This document shows positions 7,125 to 13,430 of a DNA stretch of 15,962 nucleotides, in pieces. Positions within the stretch are counted from its first letter, which is position 1. The number at the start of each line of letters is the position of its first letter. The DNA is from Bacteroidota bacterium (GTDB taxonomy: Bacteria > Bacteroidota > Bacteroidia > Cytophagales > Cyclobacteriaceae), in assembly GCA_023431285.1 (NCBI GenBank), contig JAEYXN010000295.1, positions 1 to 15,962 on the forward strand. Direction: 5' to 3'. The notes beneath the pieces were generated by a model. The model searched no databases. It saw only the letters and a list, made by a program, of their open reading frames with translations, and was not told where the DNA came from. A program made the translations under genes and the position numbers.

Positions 7125-8183
7125 TTACTCTTTTACAGGGAGTGATCGCGCTTCATGAACCCTCTTCTCCAGTTGATCAAGCCTGAAGTTGATATCGGGC
7201 AGTTTCCTGAAGATTGCGTAGCTACGATAATAGTCCTTGTAATCGATAGCAGGAGATCCCATAAGCTTTTCGCCGGGCTCTTTGATGGTCTTCGAAATCC
7301 CCGCCTGAGCGCCTATACTGGTATTATTGGCCAGTATGATATGGCCCGCTATTCCAACCTGACCTCCAATGACAGAACCTTCTCCAATTTTAGTTGATCC
7401 GGAAATCCCGGTCTGGGCTGCGATCACCGTATTGCTGCCAATTTCAACATTGTGGGCGACCTGTATCAGATTGTCGAGCTTAACACCCTTCCTGACAAAA
7501 GTAGAGTCCCCGAAGAAAGTGGCGCAATCGATCACAGTATTCGCGCCGATCGTCACATTGTCCTCGATCACAACATTCCCCATTTGAGGAATAGTCTTGT
7601 AACTTCCATCAGGCTGGGGCGCAAAACCAAAACCATCGCTGCCGATAACGGTCCCAGAATGGAGTAGACAGTTTTGACCGACACGTGTGCCACTATAGAG
7701 TTTGACTCCTGAATGAAGGATCGTGTTGGATCCAACCACCACATTGTCGCCAATGTAAACGTGCGGATACACCTTGACATTGTCGCCCAGCCGAACATTG
7801 CTCCCGACATAAGAGAATGCGCCCCTGTAGATGTTTGAGCCCGCGACTGAGTTCTCACCCATAAACGACGGTTGTTCGATGCCACTCTTCTGAAAGCTCA
7901 GCATCTTGTGATACTCTTCAAGCAACGTTGTGAAGCTTGAGTATGGGTCATCAACCAGAATCAGCGTTGAAGCGATATCTTTTTTGGCGGAGAAATCTTT
8001 CCTGACGATAACAGCTGTTGCTTGTGTGCTATAGATGTACTGCTCGTATTTGGGATTAGAGAGAAACGCAATCTGACCTTTCTTCGCGTCCTGGATTTTC
8101 GCAAGCATATTCACCTTGTCGCTTCCATTCCCTTTCACTTCGCCTCCCAGCATTGCAGCGATTTGGCTTACCGTAAATTCCAT
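7125..8183 (-). CDS. lpxD: UDP-3-O-(3-hydroxyacyl)glucosamine N-acyltransferase LpxD
   Basis: The 352-residue enzyme N-acylates the LpxC product, the third lipid A step. An N-terminal uridine-binding domain (about 1-100) opens with MEFTVSQIAAMLGGEVKG and contains the IAFLSNPKYEQYI segment. A long left-handed beta-helix of hexapeptide repeats covers about 105-300, then a C-terminal helical tail that contacts ACP in the family. The catalytic histidine is His244 in DNLIQVAHNVEIG, aligning with His239 of E. coli LpxD. GSDGFGFAP at about 181-189 is a family landmark. The length is typical and nothing is broken. The ATG at 8183 matches the usual family N-terminus. It lies 93 bases after the HD gene stop and 83 bases before the lpxC ATG, with promoter-like sequence in both gaps. 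Confidence 0.97.
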   Translation of the reverse strand: MEFTVSQIAAMLGGEVKGNGSDKVNMLAKIQDAKKGQIAFLSNPKYEQYIYSTQATAVIVRKDFSAKKDIASTLILVDDPYSSFTTLLEEYHKMLSFQKSGIEQPSFMGENSVAGSNIYRGAFSYVGSNVRLGDNVKVYPHVYIGDNVVVGSNTILHSGVKLYSGTRVGQNCLLHSGTVIGSDGFGFAPQPDGSYKTIPQMGNVVIEDNVTIGANTVIDCATFFGDSTFVRKGVKLDNLIQVAHNVEIGSNTVIAAQTGISGSTKIGEGSVIGGQVGIAGHIILANNTSIGAQAGISKTIKEPGEKLMGSPAIDYKDYYRSYAIFRKLPDINFRLDQLEKRVHEARSLPVKE

Positions 8184-8197
8184 AGGCGATAATTCTT

Positions 8198-8211
8198 AGT
8201 GGGCAAAATTC
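8198..8211 (-). promoter_or_regulatory. Candidate lpxD promoter core sharing a motif with lpxC
   Basis: On the minus strand GAATTTTG (8204-8211) matches 5 of 6 fixed bases of TAnnTTTG and lies 20 bases before the lpxD ATG, almost the same distance as the lpxC element. The plus-strand decamer AGTGGGCAAA (8198-8207) recurs exactly at 7054-7063 beside the lpxC -7 element. No clear TTTG is found at the -33 distance, which lowers confidence. Confidence 0.4.
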
Positions 8212-8276
8212 TATACGGAAAAACTACTAAAATAGTACCGGGTTTGTTGGCGTTGAAGGTTGCCGTCTCGCTCGGC

Positions 8277-9509
8277 TTAATCGGACAAAGATACATTTTT
8301 AGGCCAGCAGAGATAGTTTTTTTTGACGATTTTGCTGAGCGCCCGGATAGCCGGGAGATCACTTGCCGAGGCGATGTCCAGCACAGCTCCGCTTCTCATC
8401 AGTACGCTGATCTGCTTGCCTTCTGCATACGCTTCGTTCGTCACAGTACCATGAGAAAACAGGTATGGCGTTTCAGAGCCAAGTGTCTTGAATTCGCGCT
8501 TCACCGCGTCACGGATCTGTTCGATCGTTTCTTTTCTGATAGGATCGCTCGTGAGTCTTACCTGAAACAGTTTCCGTTCGAGAATCATGTTGCTAAGCAA
8601 AGCAAGGATTCGGTCGCTACCTGACTTCCAGAATTTAATCGCTCCCCAGATGTCATGATCATCCAGTGATCCAAAAGCCTCCAGGACAGATTGTTTGTCG
8701 CGAAAATCTGAAAGTGTTCTCTCCTCCCTTAGAAAAGTGAGCAACGCTTCACTCGCTGGAAGATCTTCACCAGCCTGAATCAATGCTTTCGCACGCCTGA
8801 TGATATTGACAACCATTCTCTCGGCACTTACCGTCGACTTATGGAGGTAAACCTGCCAATACATTTGCCGACGAGCATTCAGGAAATCTTCTATACTGTA
8901 CAGGCCTTTTTCTTCGACGACCAACTCATTCTCATGAACGTTAAGCATCTGAAGAATGCGGTCGACACCAATAGCACCTTCCTGTACTCTTGTGAAAAAA
9001 CTATCCCGGTTCAGGTAATCAAGTCGGTCAATATCAAGCTGGCTGGAAACAAGCTGATGAAAGAATTTACGCTCATAGCTGTTTCTGAAAATCTTTATGG
9101 TAAGGTCAAGCGCCCCGTTGAACTGCTCATTCAGTCTTTCCATGAACAGAAACGACAGTGATTCATGCTTGATGCCACGAAGCAGCGAATCTTCCAGAGC
9201 GTGCGAGAAAGGACCGTGACCAATATCATGTAGAAGAACGGCGAGCTGCGAGGCGTCAAATTCGTCCTGCGAAATTTCAATTCCTTTCTTTCGCAACGTC
9301 TCAAGCGCTCTGCCCATTAAGAAAGAAGCACCTAACGCATGCTGGAAACGCGTATGAAGGGCAGCCGGGTAGACAAAGTCCGTCATTCCAAGTTGCTTGA
9401 TATGACGCAGCCGTTGAAACCAGGGGTGTGAAATGATATCGTAGAAGAGATCGCCAGGTACCGTTATAAAACCGTAGACAGGATCGTTAATGGTCTTTTT
9501 TTTGTTCAA
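8277..9509 (-). CDS. HD superfamily phosphohydrolase (dGTPase / SAMHD1-like)
   Basis: A 410-residue soluble protein of the HD family that includes deoxynucleoside triphosphate hydrolases. The metal-binding motifs are all present: His57 in TRFQHALG, His94-Asp95 in LLHDIGHGPFSH, a downstream HESLS at 115-119, and the SSQLDIDRLDYLNRDSF block (155-171) that carries the last metal-binding Asp. The second half is helical, ending in LPAIRALSKIVKKNYLCWP. The true substrate cannot be read from sequence; nucleotide hydrolysis is inferred from the family. Translation appears to start at a TTG (9509), giving L/M-N-K-K-K-TINDPVYGF, which matches how I recall homologs beginning. An in-frame TGA ten codons upstream leaves no ATG. 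A run of eight A residues directly follows the start. It is divergent from porX and precedes lpxD. Confidence 0.9.
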   Translation of the reverse strand: MNKKKTINDPVYGFITVPGDLFYDIISHPWFQRLRHIKQLGMTDFVYPAALHTRFQHALGASFLMGRALETLRKKGIEISQDEFDASQLAVLLHDIGHGPFSHALEDSLLRGIKHESLSFLFMERLNEQFNGALDLTIKIFRNSYERKFFHQLVSSQLDIDRLDYLNRDSFFTRVQEGAIGVDRILQMLNVHENELVVEEKGLYSIEDFLNARRQMYWQVYLHKSTVSAERMVVNIIRRAKALIQAGEDLPASEALLTFLREERTLSDFRDKQSVLEAFGSLDDHDIWGAIKFWKSGSDRILALLSNMILERKLFQVRLTSDPIRKETIEQIRDAVKREFKTLGSETPYLFSHGTVTNEAYAEGKQISVLMRSGAVLDIASASDLPAIRALSKIVKKNYLCWPKNVSLSD

Positions 9510-9639
9510 ACTTCTGAAGATTTGATCGGAGATTTTTCATGCTCAAAACGGTGGACGTGACCTCGAAATAAATGATCCCCTGACGACAATCCTCGCTTCA
9601 AACTTGAAACTAATGGTTAAATTCGAAAAAAAATGAACT

Positions 9640-11199
9640 ATGCAAAGATATAGCATTTTGTGGGCCGACGACGAGATTGACTTGTTGAAACCGCACATCC
9701 TTTTTCTGGAACAGCGCGGCTATGACATCACGCCCGTTAACAACGGCTCCGATGCTGTAGAGATGAGTGATGAGAAGCATTTTGACGTCGTGTTCCTGGA
9801 TGAAAACATGCCCGGGATGTCAGGCCTCGAGGCGTTAACGCAGATCAAGACCAACAAGCCGAATCTCCCTGTGGTAATGATTACCAAGAACGAGGAAGAG
9901 CAGATCATGGAAGAAGCAATCGGCTCAAAGATAGCTGACTACCTTATCAAGCCGCTTAATCCAAGCCAGATCCTCCTGTCTGTGAAGAAGATCCTGGATA
10001 ATAAGAGACTAGTTATCGAGAAGACAAACCTTAACTACCAGCAGGAGTTCCGGAAGATCAGCATGGCATTCATGGATGATATGAACCATGAGCAGTGGGC
10101 CGACATCTACAAAAAGCTTATACACTGGGAACTTCAGATGGACCAGCCCGACAACGAGGAAATGGGTGACGTGCTGGACATGCAAAAGACGGAGGCGAAC
10201 GCAAACTTCGCCAAGTTCATCATCCGCAATTACGAGAAGTGGCTGAATGATGCGAATGCGGATAAGCCATTGTTGTCTCATCAGGTCATGAAAAAGAAAG
10301 TGTTTCCTGAGCTCGGAAAAGGCAAACCTGTATTTGTTATTCTAATCGACAATCTTCGTTTTGACCAATGGAAAGTGGTCGAACCGATCATCAATGAATA
10401 CTTCACTATCGACAAGGAGGAGTCTTACTATTCGATTCTGCCGACGACGACAGCGTATGCCAGGAACGCAGTGTTTTCAGGACAACTTCCCTCGGAGATG
10501 GCGAAGAATCATCCTGATTTATGGGTCGGCGAAGACGAAGACGAAGGGAAGAACAACTCTGAAGATGAATTCCTGAGCAAGCAGTTGAGAAGGAATAATC
10601 TTAACATCAAGATGTCCTATCATAAGATCAAGAATCTTGAAGAAGGGAGGAATCTCGCGGATTCGATCAACAATCTTTTCAAGAATGATCTTAACGTGAT
10701 CGTCTACAATTTTGTGGATATGCTTTCTCATGCGCGCACCGATATGGCGATGGTGCGTGAACTGGCTCCGGATGAATCTGCTTATCGTTCCATCACGAGG
10801 TCGTGGTTCATACATTCGCCCCTGCTGGATATCATGAAAAAGATTTCGGAAAAGGATGTGAAAGTGGTCCTTACTACAGATCATGGTACCATCCGGGTGA
10901 AGAGGCCTTTCAAGATCATCGGCGACCGCAGCGTGAATACGAATCTCCGGTACAAGCAGGGAAAGAACCTTGGATACGAAGGGGATAAGATCATGCAGGT
11001 ATCAAAACCAGACCGGATTTTCCTGCCCAAGCCAAATGTTTCTACCAGCTATGTTTTCGCTATTGAAGATCAGTTCTTTGCCTATCCGAATAATTACAAT
11101 TACTACGTGAACTTCTACAAAGACACTTTTCAGCACGGCGGAGTGAGTATGGAGGAGATGATCATTCCTATAATTTTCTTAAATTCGAAGAATGTGTAA
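9640..11199 (+). CDS. porX: Response regulator PorX (receiver plus PglZ phosphodiesterase domain)
   Basis: A 519-residue regulator. The receiver domain (1-120) has the acidic pair Asp10-Asp11, phosphoacceptor Asp54 in VVFLDENMPG, Thr82 and Lys104 in YLIKPLNP. A helical middle segment (about 125-225) follows. The PglZ domain is of the alkaline phosphatase superfamily: VILIDNLRFDQW with Asp237, a Thr-rich ILPTTTAYAR (266-275) that should supply the nucleophile, NFVDMLSH with Asp360 and His364, TTDHGT with Asp414-His415, and FQHGGVSMEEMIIP with His499. All expected metal ligands are present. In Porphyromonas and Flavobacterium PorX controls type IX secretion, works with PorY and the sigma factor SigP, and hydrolyses oligonucleotides. 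No porY or type IX secretion gene is in the window. The stop overlaps the tsaE ATG (TAATG), so the genes are cotranscribed. Confidence 0.94.
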   Translation: MQRYSILWADDEIDLLKPHILFLEQRGYDITPVNNGSDAVEMSDEKHFDVVFLDENMPGMSGLEALTQIKTNKPNLPVVMITKNEEEQIMEEAIGSKIADYLIKPLNPSQILLSVKKILDNKRLVIEKTNLNYQQEFRKISMAFMDDMNHEQWADIYKKLIHWELQMDQPDNEEMGDVLDMQKTEANANFAKFIIRNYEKWLNDANADKPLLSHQVMKKKVFPELGKGKPVFVILIDNLRFDQWKVVEPIINEYFTIDKEESYYSILPTTTAYARNAVFSGQLPSEMAKNHPDLWVGEDEDEGKNNSEDEFLSKQLRRNNLNIKMSYHKIKNLEEGRNLADSINNLFKNDLNVIVYNFVDMLSHARTDMAMVRELAPDESAYRSITRSWFIHSPLLDIMKKISEKDVKVVLTTDHGTIRVKRPFKIIGDRSVNTNLRYKQGKNLGYEGDKIMQVSKPDRIFLPKPNVSTSYVFAIEDQFFAYPNNYNYYVNFYKDTFQHGGVSMEEMIIPIIFLNSKNV

Positions 11200-11654
11200 T
11201 GATGGCGACGGGCCAGTTTAGCCGGATCCGTCTCCCGGAAATAGGGACGGTGGCCGGCCAGATCGTGGAAGGGCTGGATAAGACGAAGGTGTGGGTATTT
11301 TATGGCGACCTGGGGTCAGGAAAGACCACGCTGATCAAGGCAATCGGGGAGGTGCTGAAGGTAACAGACAGTATGAGCAGCCCCACTTTCTCGATCGTCA
11401 ACGAATATGAGTGTGCGCGATTCGGAAAGATCTATCATTTTGATTTTTACAGGCTGCGGTCTGAAGTGGAGGCACTTGACATTGGGATAGAGGAGTATTT
11501 TGAGTCCGGATATCCCTGCTTCGTTGAATGGCCTGAGCGGATTCCGTCGCTGCTGCCTGACACCATTGGTGAGGTACGCATAACCATCGAGAACGAAACA
11601 GAACGTACTATAGCGATTTCTTTAAATGTCGGAAAAGAAGAAAACAGGATTTGA
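11199..11654 (+). CDS. tsaE: tRNA threonylcarbamoyladenosine biosynthesis ATPase TsaE
   Basis: This 151-residue P-loop protein is the ATPase subunit that works with TsaB and TsaD to make the N6-threonylcarbamoyl group on A37 of ANN-decoding tRNAs. Walker A is GDLGSGKTT at 36-44, the family switch segment is SSPTFSIVNEY at 60-70, HFDFYRL is at 80-86 and FVEWPER at 108-114. Length and motifs are typical. Its ATG shares one base with the porX stop, and a second ATG follows immediately. Its last 29 bases overlap the start of the alanine dehydrogenase-like gene, so these genes form one transcript. tsaB and tsaD are not in the window. Confidence 0.96.
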   Translation: MMATGQFSRIRLPEIGTVAGQIVEGLDKTKVWVFYGDLGSGKTTLIKAIGEVLKVTDSMSSPTFSIVNEYECARFGKIYHFDFYRLRSEVEALDIGIEEYFESGYPCFVEWPERIPSLLPDTIGEVRITIENETERTIAISLNVGKEENRI

Positions 11655-12852
11655 GGCGCTTGCGAAGGCAGCCATGACTCCGCAGGAACAATTGCTTGAG
11701 GTCAGGAAGCGCAGACATTGCTTTTTTATAGGCCTTCCTAAAGAGATCTCCCTGCAGGAAAATCGTATCAGCCTCACGCCGGATGCAGTGGCAATCCTCG
11801 TAAACAATGGCCATGATGTGTGGGTTGAAACCAAGGCCGGCCTCGGCGCCAAGTTCACCGACAAACAATACAGCGACGCGGGAGCCAAGATCGTGTATTC
11901 TCCGCAGGAGGTGTATCAGGCAGATGTCATTCTGAAGATTGAGCCTCCTACGCTTGAAGAGATAGACCTGATGCATCAGGGTCAGAATGTGATCTCGGCT
12001 ATGCAGCTGGGACAGATGAAAGTTGATTATATCAACGCGATGCTTAAGAAAAAAATTACCGGCCTCGCGTACGAATTTATTGAAGACAAAGTAGGAGGTA
12101 TGCCCATCGTACGGGCGATGTCGGAGATAGCGGGAAGTACTGTAATGCTCATAGCGGCAGAATACCTAAGCACCGCAAATAATGGGAAGGGCGTCATCCT
12201 TGGCGGGATAACTGGGGTGCCACCAACGAAAGTGGTTATCATTGGAGCAGGAACTGTCGCCGAGTACGCCGCGCGTGCAGCCCTGGGGATGGGCGCCGAT
12301 GTTCAGATCTACGATAACCATCTTTACAAGCTCCGCCGGATCAAACACCTCCTTGGACAATTGGTCTATACGTCCACTATCGATACCGTTACACTGGCGG
12401 AAACGCTGAAGACTGCCGATGTGGTCATCGGAGCGCTGCGCGCAGAGAAAGGACGTGCACGCCATGTCATCAGCGAAGAAATGGTGATGCAGATGCGCCC
12501 CGATTCGCTGATCATTGATCTTAGTATCGATCAGGGTGGTTGTATCGAAACTTCAGAGATCACCACACTCAGTAAGCCTGTCTATCGCAAGCATGGGGTG
12601 ATTCATTATTGCGTACCCAACGTAGCGTCGCGTGTTGCTCATACAGCTGCAAATGCGTTGAGTAACATCTTCACACCAACGATCCTCCGCGCAGCTGAGG
12701 AAGGTGGCGTCGAAGCAATGATCTTCTCTCACAAGTGGTTCATGAAAGGGGTATACTGCTACAAAGGCGGACTCACAAATGAGTACGTCGCACGCAAGTT
12801 CGGACTGAAGTACAAGAATATTGATCTGTTAATGGGGGCGGCGAGATTCTAA
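11626..12852 (+). CDS. ald: Alanine dehydrogenase-like protein (AlaDH/PNT family), catalytic His replaced
   Basis: A 408-residue protein of the AlaDH/PNT family, whose classic members convert L-alanine to pyruvate and ammonia with NAD. It has about 33 extra N-terminal residues, then FIGLPKEISLQENRISLTPD with Arg47 at the pyruvate-binding position, and Lys104 in VILKIEPP. The Rossmann NAD site is VVIIGAGTVAEYAA (203-216), and DLSIDQGGC carries Asp302, matching the second catalytic Asp of the mycobacterial enzyme. Counting from the conserved Lys without gaps, catalytic His96 of that enzyme falls on Gln127 in SAMQLGQ. As I recall, Bacteroidota homologs also have Gln here, so true alanine dehydrogenase activity is uncertain. 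The ATG at 11626 lies inside tsaE; an internal ATG at 11674 is the alternative, but the longer N-terminus resembles homologs. Confidence 0.87.
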   Translation: MSEKKKTGFEALAKAAMTPQEQLLEVRKRRHCFFIGLPKEISLQENRISLTPDAVAILVNNGHDVWVETKAGLGAKFTDKQYSDAGAKIVYSPQEVYQADVILKIEPPTLEEIDLMHQGQNVISAMQLGQMKVDYINAMLKKKITGLAYEFIEDKVGGMPIVRAMSEIAGSTVMLIAAEYLSTANNGKGVILGGITGVPPTKVVIIGAGTVAEYAARAALGMGADVQIYDNHLYKLRRIKHLLGQLVYTSTIDTVTLAETLKTADVVIGALRAEKGRARHVISEEMVMQMRPDSLIIDLSIDQGGCIETSEITTLSKPVYRKHGVIHYCVPNVASRVAHTAANALSNIFTPTILRAAEEGGVEAMIFSHKWFMKGVYCYKGGLTNEYVARKFGLKYKNIDLLMGAARF

Positions 12853-12863
12853 TAGTCAGATGA

Positions 12864-13430
12864 ATGATTCTCGATGAAGCTCTCGTACTGAAAAGACGAA
12901 AAATCACGGAAGTATTTGAGCGGAAGGTGGTGACGCGTCGCGAACGTAACGAATATGGCGCGTGGGAGATGGTGGAAAGAGAGTTGATTTTCCGAAGGCC
13001 GGTACCTCCCGTGAGTGGATGGGCACGGTTTGTTCATTTTGTGATGGACTATTATCTCGTTCCGACCGGACTGCTTGTGTTGACCTCGTTCATGCAATTG
13101 CAAGCTTCGCTTATAGGAGCGTTCCTTCCCTTAATATTGTTCATCGGTCCCTTTATCTTACTTGAGTTTTCATGTCAAAAGACGATTGGTAAATTCCTGA
13201 CTGGCGCTATCGTCGTGGATGAATACGGCGAGAAGCCAGACTTCATGACGATCATGAAAAGGTCCCTCATCAGACTAATTCCATTTGAACAATTTTCTTA
13301 TCTGGGCCAGGATCGCGGTTGGCATGACCGATGGACCGATACTTACGTTATTCACAGGAAAGAACTTGAGAAAATTAAGGACCTTCTCAGAATACAAGAA
13401 ATGCAAGACGAGCGTGAACCTGTGTTTTAA
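12864..13430 (+). CDS. RDD family inner membrane protein
   Basis: A 188-residue membrane protein. A charged N-terminal region of about 50 residues, rich in Arg, Lys and Glu, precedes the RDD domain: GWARFVHFVMDYY (52-64, with the Arg and Asp of the family name), two hydrophobic segments at about 65-79 and 83-101, CQKTIGKFLTGAIVVDEYGEKP (104-125), and RSLIRLIPFEQFSYL then GWHDRWTDTYVI to about residue 163. The tail after that is charged. Function of RDD proteins is mostly unknown; some are linked to transport or stress. It begins 11 bases after the alanine dehydrogenase-like gene and is probably the last gene of the porX transcript. Its TAA overlaps the valS stop on the other strand. The long N-terminal cytosolic part is unusual for a minimal RDD protein. 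Confidence 0.87.
   Translation: MILDEALVLKRRKITEVFERKVVTRRERNEYGAWEMVERELIFRRPVPPVSGWARFVHFVMDYYLVPTGLLVLTSFMQLQASLIGAFLPLILFIGPFILLEFSCQKTIGKFLTGAIVVDEYGEKPDFMTIMKRSLIRLIPFEQFSYLGQDRGWHDRWTDTYVIHRKELEKIKDLLRIQEMQDEREPVF

Noticed and set aside
8226..8238. TACTA-AAA-TAGTA hairpin with a nearby T-run on the minus strand, possible HD gene terminator
   Set aside because: Five mostly A-T pairs with a 3-base loop are too weak to call a terminator, and the HD gene and lpxD may be cotranscribed.
9510..9639. Promoter for porX, with TAAATTCG just before the start
   Set aside because: The -7-like element matches 5 of 6 bases but no TTTG is found at the right distance upstream, so it was not called.
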